From Clostridium sartagoforme (GTDB lineage: Bacteria; Bacillota; Clostridia; Clostridiales; Clostridiaceae): a stretch of 64,000 nucleotides of DNA. The notes under the pieces were generated by a model. That model ran no database searches and had not been told where the DNA came from. It worked only from the letters and a program-made list of their open reading frames with translations. Shown piece by piece: positions 40,139 through 50,344 of the stretch (the first letter of the stretch is position 1; each line of letters opens with the position of its first letter). The stretch spans positions 1-64,000 of the forward strand of contig NZ_SRYR01000009.1 of NCBI RefSeq assembly GCF_004794105.1, read 5' to 3'. Both the position numbers and the translations under genes were made by a program.

Positions 40139-40167
40139 TATTATTTAATTATTATTTAAATCTTCTA

Positions 40168-40284
40168 TTATTTTGTAGCCTTTGCTTTTTTATTAAATAT
40201 AAATACCACACCTGCAGCTACTAATATAAATCCATCTCCTGTGTATATCATTGCATGATGCTTTGGATAGATTTCATATCTAAC
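40168..40284 (-). pseudogene. Relic of a membrane protein C-terminus
   Basis: Reads YEIYPKHHAMIYTGDG, then a hydrophobic helix (FILVAAGVVFIF) and a basic tail NKKAKATK with a stop. A stop and frameshift lie just upstream, where FIAHGVTS is in another frame. No start or ribosome site. I do not recognise the family. Confidence 0.4.
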
Positions 40285-40349
40285 TTGTTACTCCATGAGC
40301 TATAAATGGATAAAAATTTTTTTTTAATAATATATTTTTTAAATAAAAA

Positions 40350-40379
40350 ATAACAGATACCTAAAACGAAAGATATCTG
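40350..40379 (-). terminator. Hairpin past the kdgT relic
   Basis: ACAGATAC and GATATCTGT pair around CTAAAACGAAA, close after the kdgT relic stop at 40388. On the minus strand it runs into TTATTTTTTA. Confidence 0.55.
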
Positions 40380-40387
40380 TACATTTC

Positions 40388-40793
40388 TTATTTCTTTACT
40401 ATATATTTAATTATCATTGGGGTCATTATACTTGTTATTATTGATGCTAATGCTATCTGAGACATTGTACTAGATACATAACCAGGTCTTTTTATAATTT
40501 TTCTATCTATTAAAAGTAGAGGTAAAAGGCTTATTAAATAGAATATTGCTGTAAGAATTATTCCTGATACTCCTGCTTTTAGGGCTAATATAAAGTTTAT
40601 ACTACTACCAAAGCATATTCCCATAAAAGGTAAAAGTATTACTATGGCTGGCGCATAAAGCTTGCGAAAAATGCTGTTGTTGGATTACCTATTTGAAAAA
40701 TCTCAGAAAAAAAAGTATTTATTATTGCAGAAAGTATCAGGGGAACTACAAGTAGTCCCCCTGATACCTTCCTAATACTCTTTAATATTTTTA
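40388..40793 (-). pseudogene. kdgT: Broken 2-keto-3-deoxygluconate permease gene
   Basis: Two pieces in different frames. The first reads VSGGLLVVPLILSAIINTFF and resembles the N-terminus of KdgT. The second, after a jump at about 40650, reads APAIVILLPFMGICFGSSIN and continues to VSSTMSQIALASIITSIMTP, the KdgT C-terminal pattern. About 130 codons remain of the ~320 usual, so an internal deletion and a frameshift have both occurred. It follows the GH1 gene directly, in the same operon. Confidence 0.65.
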
Positions 40794-40799
40794 TAACTA

Positions 40800-42272
<1,473 letters not shown>

Positions 42273-42275
42273 TTA

Positions 42276-44138
42276 TTACTTAAGTTCTATTAATAATTCA
42301 TTTTTTTCTATTGTTTTTTTATCAGTTATGTTTAGTTCTTTATATAAATCATGGTTTGTAACTATTACAGGAGTGGTTACTTCATAGTCCTCCTTCTTAA
42401 TAGCCTCAATATCAAACTCTACTAATAAATCATTAGCTTTTATAGTATCTCCTTGCTTAACATGAGATGTAAAATACTTTCCTTCTAAGTTAACTGTATC
42501 AATACCAATATGAATTAAAACTTCAACTCCATTATCTGATGTTAATCCTATTGCATGTTTTGTATTAAATATTGCATCTACCTTACCATTAAATGGTGCA
42601 TATAGCTTACCTTCTGTTGGTTCAATTGCTATACCTTTTCCCATAACTCCTTGTGCAAATACTGTATCATTAACTTCGCTTAATGCTTTAACTTCACCTT
42701 TTAATGGACTTAAAATGCAATTTTCTTTTGCAGAAGTTACGCTATCTCTTGCGCTAACTTTCTTTGCATCTTCTACATCTTCTACATCTTCATCTATTCC
42801 CATAATCATAGTTAATCCAGCTGCTAATAATATTGATATTGCAACACAAATAAGAAGACTTAATCCATTATTTGATTGTAAGTTCCCTAAAGCAAATATT
42901 CCTGGCATACCTAATGCTATTGCTGTTCCCTTGAACATAAAGAATAATGCTGATGAAACACCTGCTGCTATAATAGCTGCATAGAATGGTTTCTTATATT
43001 TTAAGTTTACTCCATACATAGCTGGCTCTGTAATACCTAATAATCCAGATAATCCACTTGATCCTGCTACTGATTTTGCCTTCTTGTTCTTTGAAATTAA
43101 GAAAACTCCTAATGCTGCTCCAGCTTGTGCTAAGTTTGAAAATACAGCACTTGGATATAATACAGTATTACCAAGCTCTGCAAGTTGTTGAACTTGAATT
43201 GGCATAATTGAATAGTGTAATCCAAACATAACTAGTACAGGTCTTAATGCACCTAATAAAAATGCTGCAAAAATACCGCCTGTAGTAAATAACCATTCTA
43301 TTCCATTTGCGATTCCAACTCCTAAATATGAACCTATAGGTCCCAAAGCGATTAATTGTAATGGAATCATTATAAGCAATACAATCATTGGGGTAAATAT
43401 TGTTCTAACCATTTCTGGTATCACTTTATCTATTCTCTTATAGATAATACTTAATACATAAACTGACATTATAATTGGAAATACTGTATTACTATACTTA
43501 ACTAATAATATTGGTAGTCCTAAAAAATCTATTGTTGCAGTTTGACCTGCTGGTACTGCCTTTGCTGCATCCAAAATAGTAGGGTACATATATGCACCTG
43601 CTAAACATAAAGCCATGTTTAAACTTGTATTAAACTTCTTGGCTGCACTTACTGCTAAGAAAAATGGCATAAAGTAAAAAATTATATCTCCACCCATATC
43701 TAGAACTTGGGCAACTCCAGACATAGAATCAATTAATCCATATTGCTTTAATAATACTGCTACTGTTTTTAACATCCCACAACCTATTAATGCTGGAAGT
43801 ATAGGTGTAAATATCCCTGCTATAGTTTCTAAAAAAGCATTAATTGGATTTTTCTTCTTTTTCTTTTCTTGAGCACCTTCATTAGAATTAGATATTTTAA
43901 CTATTTTTTCTAACTCTTCAAATACTTTATTAACTTTTGCTCCAATTACAACCTGTAATTGTCCACTTTTATTTTGTGCTGTTATTACCCCTTCTAAGCT
44001 TGATAACACCTTAATATCTGCCTTACTATCATCCTTTAAATTAAACCTTAATCTTGTTACACAATGAGTTAAAAATGTTATATTCTCTTCTCCACCAACA
44101 TACTCTAATATTTGTGAAGCTAATTCTTTATTAGTCAT
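42276..44138 (-). CDS. bglP: Beta-glucoside PTS permease, EIIBCA, operon 1
   Basis: A 620-aa three-domain permease. EIIB has the phosphocysteine in THCVTRLRFNL (residue ~27). EIIC has about ten membrane segments with LLGITEPAMYGVNLKYKKPF. EIIA at the C-terminus has the phosphohistidine in VLIHIGIDTVNLEG. The fused A domain could also serve ScrA. AAGGAG precedes the ATG. It lies downstream of the antiterminator gene, with a RAT site and terminator between them (44301-44374). Confidence 0.92.
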   Translation of the reverse strand: MTNKELASQILEYVGGEENITFLTHCVTRLRFNLKDDSKADIKVLSSLEGVITAQNKSGQLQVVIGAKVNKVFEELEKIVKISNSNEGAQEKKKKKNPINAFLETIAGIFTPILPALIGCGMLKTVAVLLKQYGLIDSMSGVAQVLDMGGDIIFYFMPFFLAVSAAKKFNTSLNMALCLAGAYMYPTILDAAKAVPAGQTATIDFLGLPILLVKYSNTVFPIIMSVYVLSIIYKRIDKVIPEMVRTIFTPMIVLLIMIPLQLIALGPIGSYLGVGIANGIEWLFTTGGIFAAFLLGALRPVLVMFGLHYSIMPIQVQQLAELGNTVLYPSAVFSNLAQAGAALGVFLISKNKKAKSVAGSSGLSGLLGITEPAMYGVNLKYKKPFYAAIIAAGVSSALFFMFKGTAIALGMPGIFALGNLQSNNGLSLLICVAISILLAAGLTMIMGIDEDVEDVEDAKKVSARDSVTSAKENCILSPLKGEVKALSEVNDTVFAQGVMGKGIAIEPTEGKLYAPFNGKVDAIFNTKHAIGLTSDNGVEVLIHIGIDTVNLEGKYFTSHVKQGDTIKANDLLVEFDIEAIKKEDYEVTTPVIVTNHDLYKELNITDKKTIEKNELLIELK

Positions 44139-44300
44139 ATCTCTACTCCTTATCTTTAAAAATTTATAGTATTTATAGTATTTCTAACTAGCATTTGAAA
44201 TACAGTAGTATATAAAAAGTAGCTGCGCATATCTACTTTGTAATAACAATTTTTCTGCTTCTTAAACCTTACAATTAGAAGGTATAAATCTAATTTTCCA

Positions 44301-44347
44301 TAAAAAATAACCAAAATAAGCCCATATATATATAGGTTATTTTGGTC
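44301..44347 (-). terminator. Antiterminated terminator upstream of bglP 1
   Basis: On the minus strand ACCAAAATAACC and GGCTTATTTTGGT pair across a TA-rich loop, followed by TTATTTTTTA. It overlaps the 3' end of the RAT at 44344-44374, so antiterminator binding would prevent it forming. Confidence 0.8.
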
Positions 44348-44374
44348 ATGCCTGATCGAATCAGTAACAGTCCT
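44344..44374 (-). promoter_or_regulatory. RAT site upstream of bglP 1
   Basis: The RNA AGGACTGTTACTG-(loop)-CAGGCATGACC matches the ribonucleic antiterminator consensus of LicT/BglG proteins. It is identical to the RAT at 45292-45322 and overlaps the stop codon of the antiterminator gene. Confidence 0.85.
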
Positions 44375-45203
44375 AATTTTTTTCTTTTCTTATTCTTTGG
44401 ATATGAAGCATTAAATATAACTTTTCATCATTTGTACACTTCCATCCATAATTTTTATTTAAATGTTTCTCTATTATTTCAACACACTCTAACTCTTCTG
44501 TTAGCTTATCCTTCATAAGAGAAAACATATCATTATTATCATTATCTAATGGTTTCTTGTTTACTTGTCTTATAATAAAATATCTTATATGAGTTACAAA
44601 TCTAGTAAATTCAAAGGAGTCTTCATTAAACTCTATTTTAAACTTATATTTTATTAAATTAAGAATTTCTCCCATAATAGTTGTTATCTTAGTTGTTTCA
44701 GTCATATCATGTTTACCAATCTGAGCATTTATAAAATGAAGTGCTATAAAAGTTGCTTCATTTTTATCTAATTTAACTCCAAGGTCATTTTCAATAATAT
44801 CTAGGGACTGAAATCCTATCTCATACTCCTTATGATAAAGATGTTTGATTTCCCATTGAAGTGGGCTTCTCATTGTTACTCCTTCTTTACTTCTTTGAAT
44901 AGCAAAATTAATATGGTCAGATAATGTTAATAAAATATCTGCATTAAACTCCATATTAAGTTCTTTATAACCACTTCTTATAACTTTTTCTGTTACTTTT
45001 ATAATTTCATTAGGGATAGATTCTAATATTTCAGAAGCTTTTGTATTTTGAGGAATTACATACTTTTTCTCTATTAAAGATAGGTCCTCTAAAATATATG
45101 GCATTTTACGGAATCCTAATCCCTTTCCAGTAACTATAATTTCTTCTCCCTTATCATTTAAAGCTAATACAACATTGTTATTTAACTTTTTTAATATCTT
45201 CAT
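44373..45203 (-). CDS. licT: LicT/BglG-type transcription antiterminator, operon 1
   Basis: A 276-aa RNA-binding antiterminator. The N-terminal CAT domain (KILKKLNNNVVLALNDKGEE) binds the RAT RNA. Two PTS regulation domains follow with conserved histidines in SDHINFA, IALHFINAQ, VTHIRYF and MLHIQRI, which are phosphorylated by the PTS to sense sugar. I chose ATG 45203, with a GGGGGGAG site; a longer frame from 45251 would run into the leader terminator. It is preceded by its own promoter and RAT-terminator leader, so it is autoregulated. Confidence 0.92.
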   Translation of the reverse strand: MKILKKLNNNVVLALNDKGEEIIVTGKGLGFRKMPYILEDLSLIEKKYVIPQNTKASEILESIPNEIIKVTEKVIRSGYKELNMEFNADILLTLSDHINFAIQRSKEGVTMRSPLQWEIKHLYHKEYEIGFQSLDIIENDLGVKLDKNEATFIALHFINAQIGKHDMTETTKITTIMGEILNLIKYKFKIEFNEDSFEFTRFVTHIRYFIIRQVNKKPLDNDNNDMFSLMKDKLTEELECVEIIEKHLNKNYGWKCTNDEKLYLMLHIQRIRKEKN

Positions 45204-45235
45204 CTTTAGTATCTCCCCCCTTATTTGTTTTAAAA

Positions 45236-45297
45236 AATAAAAAATGACCAAACATTAATATAATTATACACAAATAATCACATTAATTTTTGGTCAT
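45236..45297 (-). terminator. Antiterminated leader terminator of licT 1
   Basis: On the minus strand ATGACCAAAAATTAATGT and the distal ATTAATGTTTGGTCAT form a long stem followed by a T-run. It shares the GGTCAT arm with the RAT at 45292-45322. Confidence 0.85.
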
Positions 45298-45322
45298 GCC
45301 TGATCGAATCAGTAACAGTCCT
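45292..45322 (-). promoter_or_regulatory. RAT site in the licT 1 leader
   Basis: AGGACTGTTACTG followed by CAGGCATGACC in the RNA, a LicT-type antiterminator target. It begins within a few bases of the predicted transcription start. Confidence 0.87.
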
Positions 45323-45331
45323 TGCATGAAT

Positions 45332-45360
45332 ACGATAACACCTTTTTAGTGACTTGTCAA
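45332..45360 (-). promoter_or_regulatory. Promoter of beta-glucoside operon 1
   Basis: On the minus strand TTGACA (complement of 45355-45360), 17 bp, TATCGT (complement of 45332-45337). The RAT starts about ten bases downstream. Confidence 0.75.
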
Positions 45361-45589
45361 CATTTTTTGAAAAATTATTTCTTCTTAAAATCATTTTTTC
45401 TTAGATTCTAATTATATTACCGTTATGAAATTTTATAAACGATAACTTTACTATATATACAGAAAAAACTAATATTAATGTGTAAGGTAGTATTATGCTA
45501 TAAAAATATAAATCACTTACTCCAAAGAATAGTATGCACTCCAAAAAGATATTAATATCTAAATAAGAAGTTCTTAATGAGTTTAATTT

Positions 45590-45625
45590 ATACAGTAAAA
45601 ATCCACGATTGCTATCGTGGATCTC
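45590..45625 (-). terminator. Hairpin resembling the recurring relic element
   Basis: Perfect arms ATCCACGAT and ATCGTGGAT with loop TGCT; on the minus strand five T follow. The sequence resembles the element at 63720-63795 (AATCCACGA, TTGCT), and the minus-strand translation HDSNRGFLLYKL resembles YDSNCRGFYLNI there. It may be a relic of the same element that now acts as a terminator. Confidence 0.5.
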
Positions 45626-45769
45626 TTAGTAAAAGAAATTTAGCAAAATCATATCAATAATAAATTATACTCTAATTAATTATTAATATAGACTAATATT
45701 TTACCCGAATATCTTATTCTATAATATATTAATCTTGAATTTATATATCTATGTTTTTGATTATTTATG

Positions 45770-46081
45770 TTATATATTTTCTAATGCCTCTTTTATATCT
45801 GTCTGATATACTCCTCCATGATAACATATTATTTTATCAATATCATAATTTAGTAACTTATTTATAGATTTTTTAGCTTCTCCCATATCTAAAGTATACT
45901 GTGGATTTGCTATGGTTAATTTGTTATCCTCAATAACTAAAGCATCTCCTGCTATTAATGTTCTACTTTCCTTAATGTAAATTGATATATGTCCTGACAT
46001 ATGACCTGGTGTTTCAATTATCTCTATACCACCACAAAAGTCAATTGACCAATTCATTGATTTACCTTCGTATAAATTACT
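45770..46081 (-). pseudogene. Truncated metallo-beta-lactamase-fold hydrolase
   Basis: About 100 codons with the C-terminal MBL motifs: ETPGHMSGHISIYI, LIAGDALVI and IICYHGGVY. These supply the third histidine group, the bridging Asp and the last His. The N-terminal half with the HxHxDH motif is absent, and the frame is closed upstream by a TGA. An ATG at 46057 exists but has no good ribosome site. Most likely a remnant. Confidence 0.6.
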
Positions 46082-46333
46082 TCAGTAACAAAGCCACTTT
46101 TTAATTTTATATTTCTTTTTTACATTTATCATAATTAAATATACCATCATAACTTTATCGTTGAAAGTCATATCTGATACATACCCATGATAAATTTCAC
46201 TATTACTATCATTTTCCCTTGCCAAATCAATAGCTATTTTCAATATCTTTATTTCTTTAACATTCATATTATTATTAGATATCTTGGCATCTCTACCATA
46301 TCCAATACATTGATTAATATATCCTTCAGATTC
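46082..46333 (-). pseudogene. Unrecognised open stretch in frame with the MBL relic
   Basis: An 83-codon open stretch (ATG at 46267, no ribosome site) in the same frame as the MBL fragment, separated from it only by one TGA. It reads YINQCIGYGRDAKIS upstream of the ATG and KILKIAIDLAREND after it. It does not look like the N-terminal half of an MBL enzyme. Either a fused relic or chance. Confidence 0.25.
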
Positions 46334-46347
46334 ATCTCAATAAATAT

Positions 46348-46411
46348 ATCTAGTACTTTTTAAGTATAAGTTTAATATACTAAATATAATCACTTATATT
46401 GAGGTAATAAA
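46348..46411 (+). promoter_or_regulatory. Conserved leader of the 171-aa gene, copy 3
   Basis: The functional copy of a leader found three times in the window: TAGTACTTTTTAAGTATAAG, then a TATAAT-like element and CACTTATATTGAGGT just before the ATG. Conservation in all three copies up to the ribosome site suggests that it carries the promoter. A sporulation sigma factor is possible but unproven. Confidence 0.55.
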
Positions 46412-46927
46412 ATGAATTTTAATGGATGGGGGAATTTTGAAGATTTATTAAGAGCTTGCGGTTATACTAATTCTTCTGATAATGAAAATAACCTTGGATG
46501 CAACGATATACCAAATGGATTCCAGACTCTTCATCCTGAGCTTTTTGTATTAATAGGTGAGCTACTTGGAAATATAATAGCTGGAAATACTCCTTTTAAT
46601 GTCCAAAACGCCATTGGAAATTGGTTACAGTTAGTTGGTCAAGCAATATTAACCTTTAATGCTCAACAACAATATTTCCAAGCAGGTCCAGGTAGATATT
46701 ACGACCTTAAAAATTATAATGTTGTTAATCCATTTTGCAGCACTAATCCCGCAAGTCCAAGTGCTAATACATCAAATACCTCAAATACATCAAACACATC
46801 AGCTTCTTCAAAAAATTCTACCTCACAAACTAATGATATTAACATAAATAGACTTCAAGAATTAGAAGATCAAGTACAAGAACTAACTAATGAACTAAAT
46901 AGAATTAAAATATTATTGAAAAATTAA
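46412..46927 (+). CDS. Unknown 171-aa protein with coiled-coil tail
   Basis: I do not recognise this family. Residues ~1-105 form a compact domain with GFQTLHPELFVLIGELLGNI and NAIGNWLQLVGQAIL, two amphipathic or hydrophobic helices, then GPGRYYDLKNYN. A Ser/Thr/Asn linker with NTS repeats (residues ~112-140) leads to a C-terminal coiled coil, LQELEDQVQELTNELNRIK. No signal peptide. AGGTAATAAA precedes the ATG. Two broken copies with the same leader lie at 17888-17975 and 37289-37452. The composition would suit a spore or surface-layer structural protein, but this is a guess. Confidence 0.6.
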   Translation: MNFNGWGNFEDLLRACGYTNSSDNENNLGCNDIPNGFQTLHPELFVLIGELLGNIIAGNTPFNVQNAIGNWLQLVGQAILTFNAQQQYFQAGPGRYYDLKNYNVVNPFCSTNPASPSANTSNTSNTSNTSASSKNSTSQTNDININRLQELEDQVQELTNELNRIKILLKN

Positions 46928-46946
46928 TTATTTATATAAGTATAAA

Positions 46947-46985
46947 AGGATGTATTAACATAGTAATTATATGCTAATATATCCT
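46947..46985. terminator. Hairpin between convergent genes
   Basis: AGGATGTATTA and TAATATATCCT pair with two mismatches across a short loop, between the 171-aa gene and the kinase gene. T-runs are poor. Confidence 0.5.
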
Positions 46986-47002
46986 AATAAACATCAACAT
47001 TT

Positions 47003-48391
47003 CTATTTTGGAAGCGATACTATAAAGTTAGAACCCTCATTAACCCTACTATTAACGCTAATCTCTCCTTTATGAGCCTCCACTATTGCTTTTGAAATAG
47101 TTAATCCTACCCCTAGTCCACCTGAATCTTTATTCCTTGATTTATCTACTCTATAAAATCTCTCAAAGATAAATTCTAAGTTTTCTTCACTAATTCCTAT
47201 ACCATTATCTTTAATTGATATAAAGGCTCTATCCTCATCTTCATAACAATTAACTATTATCTTCTTTCCAGGTCCAGTATATTTTATACTATTGGAAATT
47301 ATATTTATTATAACTTGGCTTATTTTGTCCTTATCAACAAATGCCCTGCAATTATTCAAATTCATCTCTAATTTAATTTTATTATCTAAGAATTCTTTTT
47401 CAAAATTAATAAGTATAGTATATACAATATTTGAAATATCAACTTCTGACTTATTTAGCATCATTTCTCCACTATCGTATTTAAATAACTCATCTGAGGA
47501 CACTATTAATCTATTTAATCTTTGTATTTCTTCGTGGATACTTTTTAATCTTTCATGAGATGGTTCCCATAACCCATCCATTATTGCTTCTAGATGAGCT
47601 TGTATAGTCGTTAGTGGTGTTCTAAGTTCATGGGATATATCCCTAGTCATGATTTTCCTTAAGTTTTCTTGATGCTTTATATTTTCTGCCATTTTATTTA
47701 CAGATGTAATTAATTCATTTACCTCTTCTATATTACTTTCTTCTAATATCTTTTTTGAGTAATTTCCACCTGATATTGATTTAGTAGCTTCTATAACTTT
47801 TAAAATTGGTTTATTTAATGATGAAGATACTACTATCCCAAGTATTATAGAAAATACTAAAAAGACTATAGCTAATATAAGTAAAATATCATTTAACATT
47901 TCATATAATATAACATCTGAATCATCAAAGAAAAGTGGCCCTATATATTCTAGTTTTATAGTTCCAACTACTTCGTTATTAACCTTTATTTCATATTCTT
48001 CTATTGTATTAACTGTATCAGAATTTGGATTTATTTTATTAGTATTGTACCTAATTTTAGCCAAAATCGTTTCACACTCTATGTTATTATATTCCCTTGC
48101 ATCCCATATAGTATTTCCATCTTTTTCTTTAATACTAATTAATAATCCTTCTCTTAATGCATTATATCCAGCAAAATTAATGCTATTTATATTCCAAACA
48201 CCATCTTTATATGTTGTTGTTATTTTCTCATAAATTTCTTCTTTACTTCTCTCCATTTTATTTTCAGCATATTTATTAAAGTTATGTTCAATATATATAC
48301 GATTTATAATACTTACTAGTGATATTATAGATATAGAAAATATGATAAAAATACATATAAGTTTATTTTTTAATTTAACCTTAGTTATCAT
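47003..48391 (-). CDS. Sensor histidine kinase
   Basis: A 462-aa membrane kinase. TM1 (residues ~10-32) and TM2 (~165-190) flank an extracytoplasmic sensor domain of ~130 residues. A HAMP linker follows, then the H box ISHELRTPLTTIQAH (His near 248), N box ISNSIKYTG, and G boxes DNGIGISEENL and GGLGVGLTISKAI. ATG 48391 overlaps the end of the response-regulator gene by 11 bp, so the two form one unit. The stimulus is unknown; the upstream thiol-redox genes suggest envelope redox stress. Confidence 0.9.
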   Translation of the reverse strand: MITKVKLKNKLICIFIIFSISIISLVSIINRIYIEHNFNKYAENKMERSKEEIYEKITTTYKDGVWNINSINFAGYNALREGLLISIKEKDGNTIWDAREYNNIECETILAKIRYNTNKINPNSDTVNTIEEYEIKVNNEVVGTIKLEYIGPLFFDDSDVILYEMLNDILLILAIVFLVFSIILGIVVSSSLNKPILKVIEATKSISGGNYSKKILEESNIEEVNELITSVNKMAENIKHQENLRKIMTRDISHELRTPLTTIQAHLEAIMDGLWEPSHERLKSIHEEIQRLNRLIVSSDELFKYDSGEMMLNKSEVDISNIVYTILINFEKEFLDNKIKLEMNLNNCRAFVDKDKISQVIINIISNSIKYTGPGKKIIVNCYEDEDRAFISIKDNGIGISEENLEFIFERFYRVDKSRNKDSGGLGVGLTISKAIVEAHKGEISVNSRVNEGSNFIVSLPK

Positions 48392-49070
48392 CAAATTTAT
48401 ATCCTAAACTACGAACAGTTTTTATATATCTTGGGTTCTTACTATCGCTCTCTATTTTTGCCCTTAAATTCTTTATATGGCTATCTATTATTCTGTCATA
48501 AACATAATCATTTTCACCTATTATATAATCTAATAACTCTTCTCTAGTAAATACTTGCTGAGGATGTTTTGCTAATATGGTTAATATCTTGTATTCAGAT
48601 GGTGTAAGACTCACTAAATTATTACTCTTTGTAACCTCACTACTTTTAAGATCTATTATAAGATCATCATTAAAGGATATTTTCCTTGATTCTATTTTTA
48701 TAACTCTTTTAAATAAAGCATTTACCTTAGCCACTAGTTGCTTTGGACTAAAGGGTTTTGTAATATAATCATCACTACCTAATGAGTACCCATTTAATAT
48801 ACTGCTTTCATCAGTTTTAGCTGTTAACATTACAATAGGAACATCAGATATTTCTCTTATTTCCTTGCAAACATCTTCCCCTGATATATCTGGTAGCATT
48901 AAATCTAAAATAATCAAATCTATATCATTTGATTTATATTTATCTATGGCTTCCCTACCATTAGCTGCAAAAACTACTTCATATCCTTCATTTTTTAAGT
49001 ATAGACTTATAACTTCAACTATTTTTATTTCATCATCTACAACAAGTATATTCTTCGGCACCACACTCAT
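48381..49070 (-). CDS. OmpR-family response regulator
   Basis: A 229-aa regulator. The receiver domain has VVDDEIKIVE, the phospho-accepting Asp in LIILDLMLPDISGED, the Thr in MLTAKTDE and the Lys in YITKPFSPKQL. The C-terminal winged helix ends VRSLGYKFDD, typical of OmpR/PhoB. I chose ATG 49070 (MSVVPKNILVV), with AAGGA seven bases upstream; in-frame ATGs at 49076 and 49088 and a GTG at 49064 are alternatives. Paired with the kinase at 47003-48391. Confidence 0.9.
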   Translation of the reverse strand: MSVVPKNILVVDDEIKIVEVISLYLKNEGYEVVFAANGREAIDKYKSNDIDLIILDLMLPDISGEDVCKEIREISDVPIVMLTAKTDESSILNGYSLGSDDYITKPFSPKQLVAKVNALFKRVIKIESRKISFNDDLIIDLKSSEVTKSNNLVSLTPSEYKILTILAKHPQQVFTREELLDYIIGENDYVYDRIIDSHIKNLRAKIESDSKNPRYIKTVRSLGYKFDDN

Positions 49071-49185
49071 CTCCATATCCTTATACATATCTAATTAAAA
49101 GCTTACTTATTTATTCTATCTTTAAATAATTAATCTACATTTTTAGAATTTATATTATTTCAACTTATATAACTTTTCAATATTA

Positions 49186-49779
49186 TTATTTATTTAGTAA
49201 TTTTTCTATATTGTTATTTAGAACGCTATTAGTAATCATTCCAGTATGATCGTACTGCACATTTCCATCTATGTCTATAAATAAAGTTCTTGGAACTGCA
49301 TTTAAATAATATGTCATAGCTGCATCACTATCTAAGTCATAAACTATATCCATATCATATCCTTCTTCCTCTATAAAGGCCTTTGCTGTCTCTTTTGTTT
49401 CCCTCATTCCATCAGTAAGATTAACCATTAAAATTTCTACATCCTCATCCTTATAAGTCTTCATAGCCTCATCAAAATATGGCATTTCTGCTTTACATGG
49501 AGGACACCAACTTGCCCAAAAGTTTACTACTACATTTTTCTTTCCAATAAAATCTGACAATTTCACTTCATTATTATCTTCATCATAAACAGTAAAATCT
49601 TTTGCTTTTTCTAAAGGTTTATCCTCCTTTATACTACCACCTATACTAGCATTATTCCCACTACTTACTTTTGTTCCCTCTTCTTCATATACACCAGTTA
49701 GATAATCATAACCTAATTTTCCTAAAAATATCAATAGTACCATTAAAAGCACTATCAATATAACTTTTAACTTTTTCAT
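49186..49779 (-). CDS. TlpA/ResA-like membrane-anchored thioredoxin
   Basis: A 197-aa thiol-disulfide oxidoreductase. The N-terminus (KVILIVLLMVLLIFLG) is an uncleaved membrane anchor, followed by a linker and a thioredoxin fold with NFWASWCPPCKAEMP (Cys92 and Cys95) and the cis-proline in LNAVPRTLFID. It faces outward and probably receives electrons from CcdA, encoded upstream in the same operon. c-type cytochromes are not expected here, so it more likely keeps envelope proteins reduced or feeds a peroxide or Met-sulfoxide reductase (inference). AGGAG precedes the ATG. Confidence 0.88.
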   Translation of the reverse strand: MKKLKVILIVLLMVLLIFLGKLGYDYLTGVYEEEGTKVSSGNNASIGGSIKEDKPLEKAKDFTVYDEDNNEVKLSDFIGKKNVVVNFWASWCPPCKAEMPYFDEAMKTYKDEDVEILMVNLTDGMRETKETAKAFIEEEGYDMDIVYDLDSDAAMTYYLNAVPRTLFIDIDGNVQYDHTGMITNSVLNNNIEKLLNK

Positions 49780-50003
49780 ACACCTAATCTCCTATTTATT
49801 CTGACTAGCTCAAATTTTTTATATAAAACTTTACACTACCTCTATTTCCTTTTCTTAATCTTTTCCCTATATCTTAATTTTATCCTTTGCTATTTTATCT
49901 ATTTACCTATTATTAAAATCACTAGAGATAATTTTATTTTTCCCACTCTATTTCTTAATTAAATACCTAAATTGGTCTATTATTCTTTACCATTATTAAA
50001 TAC

Positions 50004-50252
50004 CTAAATTAATTTATTTTTCGTATCACTATCAAAAAATGATAAAATTAATCCTAGCCCTGAAACCCCAATAGATAGTAATATAAAATTATTGTTTTCA
50101 TCTATAGGACATACTCCCTCTGGCAAAGTACTTCTAGAAATATAAATCATAACTATATTTAATATGCTTAAAACTATTCCTATATTTATTAGATAATTGC
50201 TAAGTTTTTTTATACTTAATTTTCTTATATACTTACTTAATATTTTTTTCAT
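50004..50252 (-). CDS. Small two-helix membrane protein
   Basis: An 82-aa protein with two hydrophobic segments (INIGIVLSILNIVMIYI and FILLSIGVSGLGLILSFF) joined by a short loop containing LPEGVCPIDEN, with a single Cys. Basic N-terminus, so N-in. AAGGAAG precedes the ATG. I do not recognise the family. It lies between ccdA and the TlpA gene and may be an accessory to this thiol relay. Confidence 0.6.
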   Translation of the reverse strand: MKKILSKYIRKLSIKKLSNYLINIGIVLSILNIVMIYISRSTLPEGVCPIDENNNFILLSIGVSGLGLILSFFDSDTKNKLI

Positions 50253-50344
50253 AATTTCTCTTCCTTTTATATTATTTAACTTACAAATAGTTTAAATCAA
50301 ATCTCTTATTAGCAGGAATTTTAGCTCTCCTTATACTATTTAAC

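Noticed and set aside
46659..46847. 62-aa open frame within the 171-aa gene
   Set aside because: A frame-shifted reading of the NTS-repeat linker; no ribosome site.
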